DNA of 64,000 bases, from positions 6,104-70,103 of the forward strand of contig DAOPBR010000008.1 of assembly GCA_035395685.1 (NCBI GenBank). The letters are read 5' to 3'. Each line of letters starts with the position of its first letter. The stretch's first letter is position 1. The notes beneath the pieces are model-generated. The model did no database searches and had not been told where the DNA came from. It worked only from the letters and a program-made list of their open reading frames with translations. A program made the translations under genes and the position numbers. The DNA comes from JAKJGA01 sp029554345. GTDB taxonomy: Bacteria > Spirochaetota > UBA4802 > JAFGJZ01. Below, piece after piece: positions 34,100-44,600 of this stretch.

Positions 34100-34699
34100 C
34101 TAGAAAACGACTCCAAGTCTCAATCCCAACTCCCATACAGGAGTTTCTGTTTTATAAACATATCTAAAACTTGTATATGGACTGATCAGCAATCTGGACA
34201 TTATTATGTAATTAAAATCGAGACTTATTCCGTTTGTGTAATACAGTTTCTCTGCATCGGCATCATATTCAATTCCCCAGGGATGAAGCCCAAGCGCAAA
34301 GGCAAAATCCGGCCGAAGCCAATAATGAAATTTAATGTTTTCTGGGACCAAAACAAGAATAACACCTATACTGCCTGCAATCTTAGGCTCTCCATTATCT
34401 TCATCTTCATCTGAATCGTCATCGTCATCCGAATTTGCAACTTCCAATCCGATCAAACCGACACCTATGAGACCTGGAGCCGAAGTATAAAATCCGTTTT
34501 TATTAAGTGAAAATACATAACCCAATGAAAGACTTATATTATCCGAAATATCAATTTTCGGCCAGTCAAGATTTACTCCCAAAACAGGTTTCCTTTCATT
34601 TCTATCAAACATCATTCCGCCGTTTAATGTAAAATCAGAATAAGAAAACACCAGAATAAACACAAAAAACAGCATTGTTAATAATACTTTTATTTTCAT
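34100..34699 (-). CDS. Predicted outer-membrane beta-barrel protein
   Basis: 199 residues: signal peptide (KVLLTMLFFVFILVFSYS) then amphipathic strands with aromatic ends (LSLGYVFSLNKNGFYTS, RPDFAFALGLHPWGIEY, LISPYTSFRYVYK) and a C-terminal GLRLGVVF, the pattern of a small barrel ending in an aromatic residue. A very acidic loop (NSDDDDDSDEDEDNGE) may bind divalent metal or be surface exposed. GGGGAAG ribosome site. Family unknown. Confidence 0.55.
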   Translation of the reverse strand: MKIKVLLTMLFFVFILVFSYSDFTLNGGMMFDRNERKPVLGVNLDWPKIDISDNISLSLGYVFSLNKNGFYTSAPGLIGVGLIGLEVANSDDDDDSDEDEDNGEPKIAGSIGVILVLVPENIKFHYWLRPDFAFALGLHPWGIEYDADAEKLYYTNGISLDFNYIIMSRLLISPYTSFRYVYKTETPVWELGLRLGVVF

Positions 34700-34773
34700 A
34701 ATACTTCCCCTTTTTGAAACATCAGCACTCAGGTAATTTCAGAAAGTCATCATCGCAACAGCTATTATGCATG

Positions 34774-34956
34774 CTATTTTGCGAACAACATACAAATATT
34801 AGATTTATTATTTGCCATTTTTGTTTTAAAAAAACAATTCATTTTTTCAAATACATAAATCTGCGTTTTAAAATATTCTTTGACAGAAATATTATTCAAT
34901 AATTCATCAACTGATAACTGATTATTTACATGGACTGATTCGTCGTAGAGTTTCAT
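34774..34956 (-). CDS. Possible small ORF in a sparse gap
   Basis: A 60-codon frame (MKLYDESVHVNNQLSVDELL through SNICMLFAK) occupies the otherwise non-coding gap 34700-35001. The N-terminal half looks protein-like, the rest is AT-driven, and the ribosome site is poor. It may be a decayed gene. Nothing else is seen in the gap. Confidence 0.2.
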   Translation of the reverse strand: MKLYDESVHVNNQLSVDELLNNISVKEYFKTQIYVFEKMNCFFKTKMANNKSNICMLFAK

Positions 34957-35001
34957 TCTTTAAAAATTATCAACATCTTTACCCGGATTCATTACTTTGA
35001 T

Positions 35002-35403
35002 ATGAAGATAACAATATTCGCTCTAAAAAAACGCATTCTTTATTTTTTGATATCAGCAATTCTTTTTGCTATGGGAATAAGTCTTGTCATTTTCGGAAAA
35101 CGCTTTCAGCATTTCCGCGGATGGTTCGGAGATTATATAATAACTATCTTCATTTTCTTCGGCATAAAATTTATTTTTCCTAGACTGAACAGAATAAGAC
35201 TCGCTATAGGAGTTTTTATTTTTTCATCCGCAGTTGAACTGATTCAGCTTTCAGGCGTATGCGATTACTATAATTTAAAATCAGCGTTTTGGCAGCTTAC
35301 TATCGGAAGCCGTTTTGATTTCTTCGACATCTTTCTTTATGCCGCCGGCTGTTTAAGCGCGGCGGTGATTGACGGAATAATAGACAGGATAAACTCTAAA
35401 TAA
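35002..35403 (+). CDS. DUF2809 membrane protein
   Basis: 133 residues with about four membrane helices. The pattern RGWFGDYIITIFIFFG, then FSSAVELIQLSG and GSRFDFFDIFLYAAGC, matches the DUF2809 family. No biochemical role is established for the family. It is a single gene with a weak ribosome site, ending one base before the stop of the convergent exonuclease gene. Confidence 0.7.
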   Translation: MKITIFALKKRILYFLISAILFAMGISLVIFGKRFQHFRGWFGDYIITIFIFFGIKFIFPRLNRIRLAIGVFIFSSAVELIQLSGVCDYYNLKSAFWQLTIGSRFDFFDIFLYAAGCLSAAVIDGIIDRINSK

Positions 35404-35404
35404 A

Positions 35405-36199
35405 TCAGTTCCACTTCACGGCATCAATATATTTCTTAAAAACCGGACGCTTGTCGTAAAGCTTCTCCATATACTCTCTTGCATGAGCGCGAAGTTCGCC
35501 TTCGCGTATAGATGTGATATCTCCGCAAAGAACACGGCTTCTCAGAAAAATAAAATAAGTATCAAGAACATCGCAGATACAGTAATCATTTATCTCTTCT
35601 GCTTTTCCGGCTTTGTAAAGTTCATGAACTTCGCTTCCCTTCGTGTCCATTTTACCCGGACATCCGATCATCTTCGCAAGCACATTCAGTCCGCCCGCAA
35701 GCTTAACAGCGTGATTATTCGACATATATTCCTGCATGTCTATGTGACGGGCGCCGTTTCTGTAACGTGTTCCGCCCTTATCAGAAAAATGTCTCTTGGC
35801 GGATATTCCGATCTTATAGGCACAGAATTCCATTAGAGGAACATCAAATCCTCTGCCGTTAAATGTTACAATAGTCGCATCTTTATAAAGGGATTCGATT
35901 CCATACCAGAAACGTCTTGTAATTTCCTCAGGCCGGTAATTAGGCTCATCCATTGAAACTATTTCCAGAAGCCTGAAATTCTCATCAACCTTTGCAACCA
36001 CAAGCGAAACAGGAATCTGAAAGGTTGCAGGTATGAAATTACTCGTTCCGCCGGTAATTTTCAGTATTTCGTCCTGAAATTTTTCAACGGCCTCATCTCC
36101 GCTGATATTTTCATCCGGAAATTTTACAGATTTAATTAAATCCGTATCGGGAACCGACTCGATATCGAAAACGAGATACTTGACTTTGGCTTCTTCCAT
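35405..36199 (-). CDS. PolB-like 3'-5' exonuclease domain protein
   Basis: About 264 residues. DEDD exonuclease motifs are visible: FDIES (Exo I), TFNGRGFDVPL (Exo II) and YCICDVLDT (Exo III). This fits the stand-alone predicted exonuclease family related to the proofreading domain of DNA polymerase B (DNA_pol_B_exo2). No polymerase domain is present. ATG 36199 is chosen for GGAGG seven nt upstream. It is divergent from rpmB. Probably acts in DNA or RNA processing; substrate unknown. Confidence 0.85.
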   Translation of the reverse strand: MEEAKVKYLVFDIESVPDTDLIKSVKFPDENISGDEAVEKFQDEILKITGGTSNFIPATFQIPVSLVVAKVDENFRLLEIVSMDEPNYRPEEITRRFWYGIESLYKDATIVTFNGRGFDVPLMEFCAYKIGISAKRHFSDKGGTRYRNGARHIDMQEYMSNNHAVKLAGGLNVLAKMIGCPGKMDTKGSEVHELYKAGKAEEINDYCICDVLDTYFIFLRSRVLCGDITSIREGELRAHAREYMEKLYDKRPVFKKYIDAVKWN

Positions 36200-36326
36200 G
36201 AATTTTCCTCCGGCGGGTGAACATATATCGGCAAACCCGTTTTTCAATTTGTTTAAAATAAAATTGTTGCAATAAGAATGCGCAATAGAAAGGATGTCTA
36301 CAAAGTTTTTACTATCGGAGAAGTTT

Positions 36327-36515
36327 ATGGCTAAATGCGATATATGCGGTAAAGGCGTTCAGTTTGGTCACAATGTGAGCCATTCAAACAGAAAGACTAA
36401 CACTCTCTGGAAGCCGAATGTCAAGAAAATCCGCGTGATCGAAGAAAAGCAGGTTGTCCGCAAACATGTTTGCACACGCTGCATCCGTTCCGGCAAAGTT
36501 CAGAAAGCCGTGTAA
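36327..36515 (+). CDS. rpmB: 50S ribosomal protein L28
   Basis: 62 residues with MAKCDICGKGVQFGHNVSHSN at the start and an HVCTRCIRSG motif near the end. The two CxxC pairs mark the zinc-binding (C+) form of L28. It is a large-subunit ribosomal protein. ATG 36327 is the conserved start; the upstream in-frame ATG at 36294 extends beyond the family. A terminator follows the stop. Confidence 0.96.
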   Translation: MAKCDICGKGVQFGHNVSHSNRKTNTLWKPNVKKIRVIEEKQVVRKHVCTRCIRSGKVQKAV

Positions 36516-36516
36516 C

Positions 36517-36546
36517 AAAAAGCCGGTTAATAACCGGCTTTTTTAT
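36517..36546. terminator. Bidirectional terminator between rpmB and Yip1-like gene
   Basis: Stem AGCCGGTT/AACCGGCT with a 3-nt loop, flanked by AAAA and TTTTTT. It ends rpmB on the plus strand and the convergent minus-strand operon. Confidence 0.85.
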
Positions 36547-36548
36547 TC

Positions 36549-37166
36549 TCAGAGATTCACTATAAATCCGTAAAAGATACCGAAAAGCGAAATAACACAC
36601 AATATCACTGCAATAGTAAGAGCTATGAGCGGAATAAAAACTGCCGCGAGAGCGGTAAGTACCGGCGCGGAATTAATTTCCGAAAGAACTGAAACAATAA
36701 AATAAACCGAATAAATCAGAGCAGCGATTACGAAAACAGCAAGAGCTAAAACTGCAACCGGAGCCAGTTCTATCGAATTAAAAATTACGACTCCCGGAAG
36801 AATAAACACGAAAGGAAACAGAGAATAATTCAATACCGAGAAAATACGACCGCTCTTTCCAGGAAAACCCAGATATTGAAAAACAAAATCAGCAGAAAGG
36901 GCAAAAATAAATAATATCATCAAAAGAATTATATATCCGAGCACTAATCCATAAGAAATTTTGTAATAAAAGAATTCACTTTGAGGAAGAAGCAGTGATA
37001 ATGATAAAAAAACAGAAAACAAAGCAAGAAATGAAATCATTAAAGAAGACGGCAAAATTCTGCGTTTTGACTCAGAAATCTTCACCGCAAAAAGTCTCGG
37101 ATCCATTATAAGGGCTGAAATATAGTCCGCCCAGACAAGCGATTTCAAATTTTCTTTAAAACTCAT
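36549..37166 (-). CDS. Yip1-like membrane protein
   Basis: 205 residues with five hydrophobic helices after a short soluble N-terminus (KSLVWADYISALIMDP), the layout of bacterial Yip1/YIF1-domain proteins. The ATG overlaps the stop of sppA (ATGA), so it is co-expressed with that protease. Role unknown; sharing an operon with SppA hints at membrane protein quality control, which is inference. Confidence 0.6.
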   Translation of the reverse strand: MSFKENLKSLVWADYISALIMDPRLFAVKISESKRRILPSSLMISFLALFSVFLSLSLLLPQSEFFYYKISYGLVLGYIILLMILFIFALSADFVFQYLGFPGKSGRIFSVLNYSLFPFVFILPGVVIFNSIELAPVAVLALAVFVIAALIYSVYFIVSVLSEINSAPVLTALAAVFIPLIALTIAVILCVISLFGIFYGFIVNL

Positions 37167-38098
37167 GGTACGTACCTGTATTCTATCAGTCCGTTATTTC
37201 CAGTAACCGAACCAAGCGGATTTTTCCCGAAAAATGAACCCATTCCTCCGAATATAAGATCAAGCGCGGAAGAATTCTCGTCATAAAGCGGCGCGTCAGC
37301 CGGAAGCTTCGCGAGCTCTTTCGCTTTTTTCACAGCATCCTGAAACGTACCTACAGAATCAACAAGTTTCATTTCAACTCCTCTTGAACCTGTAAACACC
37401 CTTCCGTCAGCGTATTGCTTAAAATCATCGATAGGAATATTTCTACCAAGAGAAACATCCTTAATAAACTGATTGTAACAGTTATCAATCAAATCCTGAA
37501 GAAGAGCTTTTTCTTCATCGGAAAGATCACGTGAAGAAGAAAGAATATCCTTGTATTTGCCGCTTTTAATTACATTCATCTTAATGCCGAGTTTCTCAAA
37601 AAGCCCCTTGAAGTTAGGAGCTGCAATAATAACTCCGATTGAACCGGTCATCGTTCCCTGATTTGCAAAAATATGATTCGCCGCAGATGAAATATAATAT
37701 CCGCCCGAAGCCGCCATGTCTCCCATTGATACCACAAGAGGTTTTTTCTGACGAAGCTCCATAAGCTTTTGAAATATTTCCTGAGTAGCTGCAACAGTTC
37801 CCCCGGGAGAATCGACTCTCAAAACAACCGCCTTAATATTATCATCGGCTGCAAGCTGGTCGATGCGCGCTATAACAGCTTCATGCATTGACATAGACGC
37901 GAAATGTCCCTCCGTGTCCGAACTTATCACTCCTGAAACTCTGACAACACCGACTCCACGAGAGTCACTGATAGAAATATTTGATGATGAAGCTGAAGTT
38001 TTCCTCTGCATGGAAGTATTAATCTGAACTAGAGATAATACCATCGACATCAGAAGAAAAACCAAAATAGCCACCAGAATTTTTCTGTTTTTATCCAT
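37163..38098 (-). CDS. sppA: Signal peptide peptidase SppA (36K type)
   Basis: 311 residues with one N-terminal membrane helix (ILVAILVFLLMSMVLSL) and a ClpP-like fold. Motifs are LRVDSPGGTV, MGDMAASGGYY (nucleophile Ser) and the Lys base in IKSGKYKD. It digests leftover signal peptides in the membrane. Single-domain length fits the short bacterial SppA. AAGGAGATTAT precedes the ATG, and the XRE-cupin regulator gene ends 9 bases upstream in the same direction. Confidence 0.92.
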   Translation of the reverse strand: MDKNRKILVAILVFLLMSMVLSLVQINTSMQRKTSASSSNISISDSRGVGVVRVSGVISSDTEGHFASMSMHEAVIARIDQLAADDNIKAVVLRVDSPGGTVAATQEIFQKLMELRQKKPLVVSMGDMAASGGYYISSAANHIFANQGTMTGSIGVIIAAPNFKGLFEKLGIKMNVIKSGKYKDILSSSRDLSDEEKALLQDLIDNCYNQFIKDVSLGRNIPIDDFKQYADGRVFTGSRGVEMKLVDSVGTFQDAVKKAKELAKLPADAPLYDENSSALDLIFGGMGSFFGKNPLGSVTGNNGLIEYRYVP

Positions 38099-38107
38099 AT
38101 AATCTCC

Positions 38108-38677
38108 TTATCTGTGTGAAAAAAACCACGGTTTGCTGTCTACCCATAGAACGACAGCCTTTTCCGCAGAATTGTTGATTACCCGATGATTCTTATGCGA
38201 TTCAAATGAAATTGAATCGCCCTCTTCCATATCGTACCGTGAACCTTCAAGTTCAATCGTAAGTTTTCCTTTTATCAAGTAGGCGCATTCATAACCTTCA
38301 TGAGAATACGGCTCAGTTCCAGTTGTTGAACCTGCCGGAAACTCGATTAAAAGATATTCGAAATCATCAATACCCTGACTGATAAGATAATGTGTAACAT
38401 CCCCGTCCGCAACAATCTTCTTATGAAAAGATTTTTTTGTCAGAGGAGATACGGGTGCTTTTACATTTGATTCGAACAAAGCCCCGATCGAAACGTCAAA
38501 ATAATCGGCAATAGCCTTAAGTGTTGTCAGAGACGGAGAAGCTTTGCCGTTTTCAATCTGTGAAAGAAGACTTGGTGTAACATTGGTCTTTTCTGAAAGA
38601 TCTTTTAGAGTTACCCTTCTGTTTTCACGGTATAGTTTAATTTTTCTGCCGAGCGCGGCAACTATTTCATCTGCCAT
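38108..38677 (-). CDS. XRE-family regulator with cupin domain
   Basis: 189 residues. The first 65 form a Cro/CI-type helix-turn-helix (KLYRENRRVTLKDLSEKTNV, SLLSQIENGKASPSLTTLKAI). The rest is a cupin (SHEGYECAYLIKGKLTIELEG, MEEGDSISFESHKNHRV). Such two-domain regulators sense small metabolites such as polyamines or amino acids. First gene of an operon with sppA and the Yip1-like gene, with AAAGAGG before its ATG, and divergent from glgX. Whether it controls either is unknown. Confidence 0.9.
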   Translation of the reverse strand: MADEIVAALGRKIKLYRENRRVTLKDLSEKTNVTPSLLSQIENGKASPSLTTLKAIADYFDVSIGALFESNVKAPVSPLTKKSFHKKIVADGDVTHYLISQGIDDFEYLLIEFPAGSTTGTEPYSHEGYECAYLIKGKLTIELEGSRYDMEEGDSISFESHKNHRVINNSAEKAVVLWVDSKPWFFSHR

Positions 38678-38833
38678 CCAAAACCTCTTTCACCTTTCTT
38701 TCAAACACGCATTATTTTACAATTTCTTTTTGTTTCAGTGAATAAAAATAAGATACAATATAAACCAAAAAAGTCTTGCCATTATTCTATATCAATATAC
38801 AATCATACGGTTGTCCAAACCAAAGGGATTACA

Positions 38834-40972
38834 ATGACGAAAAACAGAGTTCAGCTGCCGGGATATCCTCTGCCCCTTGGAGCAAATATCGCAAACAAAG
38901 GTGTTCAGTTTTCGCTCTTCTCCCGCCATGCGTCCGATGTCTCTCTTATTCTCTTTGAATCATCTGAACCCGATTCGCCTTTCGAAGAGATTAGACTCGA
39001 CAAGGAACTCAACAAAACAGGCGACATCTGGCATATTTGGATTGAAGGAATCACTGAAGGACAACTCTACGGATACAAAATTGACGGACCTTATAATCCG
39101 GAAAAAGGACATAGATTTAACAAATATAAACTCCTTCTTGATCCTTATGCGCGCGCCGTAAGCGGAAATTTCGACTGGGTTCTTTCTGATCCTAGAGGAT
39201 ATGACGCAGACAGCCAGTTTAAAGACGCAATTTATTCAACCAAAGACAGTACCGCCGGTGCTCCGAAGTCAATAGTCATCAATCACGAATTCGATTGGTT
39301 TGACAGACCTCTCAAAATTCCATTAACTGAAACAATTATCTACGAAACTCACGTTAAAGGCTTTACCTTTCACGAAAGCTCATCAGTATACTCGCCCGGA
39401 ACATATAAAGGACTGACTGAAAAGATTCCTTATCTCAAAGATCTTGGAATAACCGCCGTCGAACTTCTTCCGATTCAGGAATTCGATGAAAATGAAAATA
39501 TCCGTAAAAATCCGTTAACCGGAGAGAAGCTTAAAAACTACTGGGGCTACAGCACTATGAGTTTTTTTGCTCCGAGAGGACGCTACTCTTCAAAAGGAGC
39601 GCTTGGAGAACAGTTCTACGAATTCAAGGAAATGGTGAGAGATTTTCACAATGCCGGAATAGAAGTTTTTCTTGATGTAGTTTTCAATCATACGGCAGAA
39701 GGAGATCAGACAGGTCCGACCATGTGCTTCCGCGGCATAGATAATTCAATTTATTATATGCTCGAAAGCGATAAACGCTATTACAAAAACTATTCCGGAT
39801 GCGGCAACACCTTTAACTGCAATAATCCGATAGTCCGCGAATTTATTATCGACTGTCTTAAGTACTGGGTAATCGAAATGCATGTTGACGGTTTCAGATT
39901 CGATCTCGCATCAATTCTCGGCAGAGACCAGGAAGGAAACATTCTCAAGAACCCTCCGCTGATAGAACGCATTGAATCGGATCCGATTCTAAGAAGTACC
40001 AAAATTATTGCCGAAGCATGGGACGCAGCCGGAGCATACCAGGTGGGGCACTTCCCCGGCAGATGGGCTGAATGGAACGGCAAATTCAGAGACGACATAC
40101 GCAGATTCTGGAGAGGCGATGCAGGCACAGCCGGAGCATTCGCAACAAGAATAACAGGAAGCTCAGATCTATATTCAACTGAAGAACGCTCTCCACTTCA
40201 CAGCATTAATTTCATAACCGCTCACGACGGATTCACTCTGCGCGACCTGGTTTCATTCAAAGAAAAGCACAATGAGGAAAACGGGGAAAATAACGCTGAC
40301 GGTGAAAATCATAATATCAGCATGAACTTCGGCATAGAAGGAAATGACGTCACCCCTTTCATTGAAAGAGAAAGACGGCAAATGATAAAAAATTATTTCG
40401 CTTCACTTCTTTTGAGTCAGGGAGTTCCGATGATTCTGGCGGGTGATGAATTCTGCCGCACGCAGAAAGGGAATAATAACGCGTACTGTCAGGACAATGA
40501 AATATCATGGCTCAACTGGAAACTGCTTGAAACGAATCAAGAAATGTTTAATTTCGTTAAATCCCTCATTGCTTTCCGCAAAAAGCACACTTCTCTCAGG
40601 CGGAAAAAGTTTCTTACAGGCGGAAATTCTCCATATGAATCATCACCGGATATTTCATGGCACGGAACTACTCCCGGAAAACCCGACTGGACTGATGAAA
40701 CCGGATTTATAGCATGTCTTATCAACGGATTTTATTCAATACAGGACTTCGCAAACCAGGATGCCGATATCTTTATGGCATTTAATTCATCTAAATTCAA
40801 CAGAAATACAACTCTTCCGGAATCACCTAACGGCGGTTCGTGGAAAAGAATAATGGACACTTCGCTTGAAAGCCCCGACGATTTCTGCCTTGAATGTTCA
40901 GCACGGATAACCGAAAAGAAATATCTCGTGAAACGTTATTCATCTGTTCTTTTCATTTCTGAAAGAAATTAG
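38834..40972 (+). CDS. glgX: Glycogen debranching enzyme GlgX
   Basis: 712 residues. An N-terminal CBM48 (FSLFSRHASDVSLILFE) precedes a GH13 barrel with FLDVVFNHTAEGD (region I), GFRFDLASILG (region II, nucleophile Asp), IAEAWDAAGAYQVG (region III) and FITAHDGFTLRDL (region IV). A conserved GDEFCRTQKGNNNAYCQDN lies near the end, typical of GlgX/isoamylase-type enzymes. It hydrolyses alpha-1,6 branches of glycogen. ATG 38834 has AAAGGGA upstream; the longer frame from 38738 is unlike the family. Cytoplasmic. The acyltransferase gene follows in the same direction. Confidence 0.95.
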   Translation: MTKNRVQLPGYPLPLGANIANKGVQFSLFSRHASDVSLILFESSEPDSPFEEIRLDKELNKTGDIWHIWIEGITEGQLYGYKIDGPYNPEKGHRFNKYKLLLDPYARAVSGNFDWVLSDPRGYDADSQFKDAIYSTKDSTAGAPKSIVINHEFDWFDRPLKIPLTETIIYETHVKGFTFHESSSVYSPGTYKGLTEKIPYLKDLGITAVELLPIQEFDENENIRKNPLTGEKLKNYWGYSTMSFFAPRGRYSSKGALGEQFYEFKEMVRDFHNAGIEVFLDVVFNHTAEGDQTGPTMCFRGIDNSIYYMLESDKRYYKNYSGCGNTFNCNNPIVREFIIDCLKYWVIEMHVDGFRFDLASILGRDQEGNILKNPPLIERIESDPILRSTKIIAEAWDAAGAYQVGHFPGRWAEWNGKFRDDIRRFWRGDAGTAGAFATRITGSSDLYSTEERSPLHSINFITAHDGFTLRDLVSFKEKHNEENGENNADGENHNISMNFGIEGNDVTPFIERERRQMIKNYFASLLLSQGVPMILAGDEFCRTQKGNNNAYCQDNEISWLNWKLLETNQEMFNFVKSLIAFRKKHTSLRRKKFLTGGNSPYESSPDISWHGTTPGKPDWTDETGFIACLINGFYSIQDFANQDADIFMAFNSSKFNRNTTLPESPNGGSWKRIMDTSLESPDDFCLECSARITEKKYLVKRYSSVLFISERN

Positions 40973-40988
40973 GTATTAATAGGTGTTT

Positions 40989-41627
40989 ATGAAAGAAATT
41001 GATTTTTCAAACTGGAAGCGCCGTGAACATTTCGCTTTTTTTCACAGAATGGATTATCCTCATTTCAACGTGTGTTTTGATCTTGATATAACAGGTTTTG
41101 CCGGTGTAATCAAAGAAAAAAACTTTCCATTTTATTTTTCAATGATATATCTATCAACTTTAAGCGCCAACCTAGTTGAAGAATTCAAGTTCCGCATCCG
41201 GGACGGAAAGGTGTTTCTACATGAATCGCTGACACCGTCATTTACTTACATGGACGGCAAAAACACAGAAGATGATCTTTTTAAAATGGTTACAGTTGAA
41301 ATAAACGGCGACTTAAATAATTTTATTGAACTTGCTTCAGCAAAATCAAAAAATCAGAAAGAGTATTTCATAGCAAGCGACTTCGCGAATAGAGATGATT
41401 TTATATACTACACTTCTCTGCCGTGGATTTCATTCACTCATCTGTCCCACACAATAAATCTAAACAAGAATGACTCCGTTCCGAGATTATCGTGGGGCAA
41501 ATATTACGAGCGCGATTCAAAAATTTATCTGCCTTATTCAGTTCAGGTTAATCATGCTCTTGTTGACGGAATTCACATCGGAAGATTTAAGGAAACACTC
41601 GAGAATCAATTAAACAGTTTCAATTGA
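40989..41627 (+). CDS. Chloramphenicol acetyltransferase-like enzyme (CatA family)
   Basis: About 212 residues, the normal length of type A CAT. The active-site region QVNHALVDGIHIGRF aligns with the CAT signature HHAVCDGFHVGRF. The catalytic His is kept, while the preceding His is Asn. The N-terminal DFSNWKRREHFAFF is also family-like. It would transfer acetyl from acetyl-CoA to an alcohol. The active site looks intact but chloramphenicol use is unproven; many homologues have other acceptors. It follows glgX by 16 bases. Confidence 0.85.
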   Translation: MKEIDFSNWKRREHFAFFHRMDYPHFNVCFDLDITGFAGVIKEKNFPFYFSMIYLSTLSANLVEEFKFRIRDGKVFLHESLTPSFTYMDGKNTEDDLFKMVTVEINGDLNNFIELASAKSKNQKEYFIASDFANRDDFIYYTSLPWISFTHLSHTINLNKNDSVPRLSWGKYYERDSKIYLPYSVQVNHALVDGIHIGRFKETLENQLNSFN

Positions 41628-41655
41628 TACGGCAGAAAAAGCCGTAACAATTGAA
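41619..41655. terminator. Hairpin between convergent CAT-like and TPR genes
   Basis: A stem of 15 positions with one mismatch (arms TTCAATTGATACGGC and GCCGTAACAATTGAA) and a 7-nt loop begins over the CAT-like stop codon. There is no long T run, so termination is plausible but not certain. Confidence 0.5.
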
Positions 41656-41668
41656 ATTCAATTAATCT

Positions 41669-44600
41669 CTATATTCTCATGTCCTCTCTGTATATTTCAA
41701 GCGAATACGGGATATTGTCATTAATGAGAGGCTCAACCTCTTCGGTTCTCTGCTTGAAAGAACGTCCGAGATTTACGCGTGAATATTCACTTTCAGTTCC
41801 GAGTTTCTGCGCATACTCGATCGACTTCCAGTATGCAAGACTTGATTTCGCCTCATTATTCTGAAGCTGATATACCGCACCGAGATTATTATAGGAAGCC
41901 GCAAGAGTCTCGTAAATTTTAATGTGATTTGTCGCACGGTTATCAACTTTTTTGATTCTGTCAGCATCAAGTTCAAAAACAGAAATGACTTTAGTATACT
42001 GAGCTTTTGCTGAATCAAGATTATTAAGTCTGAGAAAAACATTTCCGAGAGAAAACATCAGCTCCGGAGATCTCGCGAAATCATCATACAGATTCATCCA
42101 CTGGGAAAGCGCATCCTCATACAAACGGTTCATATAGTAAATGCGGCCGAGATTATAATGAAGCTCTGATGATTCGTATGCATTATCAAGAGCCTTCTGA
42201 TACTTGTTCTGCGCGATAGAATAATTTTCCATTTTGTCTTCAAGTCTGTCGACGTCTTCGCTTTCAAGCGAGTCGAGATCGGTTTGTTCGAGCTTAATCT
42301 TGTCAAAGAAATAGTAGAAAAGATTTCCTTCGAGAGCGTAGGTCTTGCCTATCGATTCGGTTTCCTTGTAAAATTCTTCATATGTAAATTCAGGCTGTGT
42401 CTGATAGGCACTCTCAGCTGCACGCAGATATTTATATGATTTAACGGGATCTTTCGTCATATAATAAAATTCACCGAGAAGAGCGAGCGCACCGAAATAC
42501 TTCTCATTATTTTTTTCTGCGTGTTCAAGAGCAGTAAAAAGATAATTCTCCGCGAGCTTCGGATTTCTCTGCAGAATAGCCATTTTCGCATACTGAAGAT
42601 ACAAAGGAGGATAATTCGCATCACGTTTCTTCAACGCCTTAAGTATATCCGCGACAACAGGAAAAGGATTATCATCAAAATCTTTGAGACGAGGTGACTG
42701 AATTCCGAAATCAATTCTTACATTATTCTTTTCGTCTGCCTTTTTGCTCATCACATACCATGCGGCCTTGGCAAGAAGCGGACTCGGAACTTCCGGAAGA
42801 AGATCCTTGTCGCGCATTTTTACATAGAGGTCAATTGTCTCGGCAAATGCGTCGCGCTCGATAAAAAGATTCATCAGTCCCGAATATCCGACAGGAGAAT
42901 CAGGAGCTTTCTTGATGATATCTTCGAAATACTTGCGGGCTTTTAGAAACTGGCCTTGATAGAAATAAGCGTTTCCTATTCCGTAAAGGGAAGTTATATC
43001 ATCCGGATTCTTATTATTTGCCTTACGGTAAAAATCAAGCGCAACATCAAGCTGTGTATCAACTTTATCTATCGGTTTTGTTATTTCATAATAATAACGT
43101 TTCAAATGAGGCTTCAGTTCGTTAAAATAACGTGCAGGAACCTTGGAATAAAAATAACCTAGATTATTGAGAATATCATATTCGATAAAATTATCTTTCT
43201 CGGCTATTTTGTATCCTCTGTTGAGTTTATCTATGGAACGGTCATATTCTTTTTTATCAAAATAGGCGCGTCCGTAGGAATTATAACCGTAAAGATAATC
43301 TTTTTTATACTTCGCATCAACCTCGCGGAAAAATTCTTCCGCCTTGGCATAATCTTCAGTTTTAGGATCATTATTTCTGCGGATCAGCTCAACACCTTTG
43401 TTGATAAGCCTTTTTGCCATAAAAGGTTTATACACATATTGATAACCGAGAACCCCAAGCACTATAACCATAAGTCCCGCAATTGACATATTGCGGGTTC
43501 TTTTTAGAAGAATCTTCTGGCGTTCGCGCCCTTCCTGCGTATATTCTTCACGGGCATATATTCTTCTTCGCTGAACCGAATCGGAGCTTGAATCAATTAC
43601 TATTCCGAGTTTTTCTTCAAGATAAGTCTGAACATCATCCTCACGCGCACCGTCAAGAATCATGTTAACGAGTTCGGATGTATCATCTTTGGAAAGCTTA
43701 TCGTTGACTATAGTGTCTTTTACGGCTTTCATCAAACCGAATGACATCAGTTTGAGCGCATTTTTCAATTTGCGCATTTCATGCACAGTCAGATCAAGGG
43801 CATCCTCGTCAGTTTCAGGTGCCGGGATATAACCGCGTGAATTCATTTCAGGAGCGGATGTTCTTACAACATCGTCAATAGCATCGATGTTGTCGATGCC
43901 GGAACCCATACCTGAAAAGGAATCTCCGCCGGAAACTTCATCTGAACCGAAAGAAATATCTTCCGAAGAAGCACCTGGTTCATCAAACGATGAAGAAAAA
44001 TCAATCTCAGGAAGTTCATCCATATCAGCAGTCTGAACATCTGCTTTGCCGCCGATGTCGATATCGGACAAATCCGGTCCCGAAAAATCTGCAGATCCGT
44101 CGAGCGAAACTCCGCCCAGATCATCGGATGAAACAGCATCCGTAAAAGACGGCATTTCATCGGAAGAAGTTTCTTCCGATGAAAATTGATCATCCAGTGA
44201 AAAATCAGATGAAGAATCCGTAAAAGTATCTTCTCCGCCTACGAATATATCCTTTGATATATCCTGATCATCGACTGCGTCAGGTTCATCTTCAAGCAAA
44301 GACTCAATCTGTCCTTCAGCAGTACTTGTATCTATTTTCTTTTTAAACTTTGAGGCAATTCTATCTTTTAATGACTGAAATTTTCCTGCACCCGATGGTG
44401 CTTCAACCGGACTCGGCGTTTCATCAAAACCAAACGAAGGCTCGGCAGAATCAGATTCTCCTCCGAAATCAATATCAGGAAGACCATCTGAAACAGTTTC
44501 TTCAGCACCGAATGCAGAATCATCAATACCGGAAAATGAAGTATCACTTTCAGCTTCGGAAAATGCATCAGAAGCTGAGAAATCATCCTGATCCTGAAAA

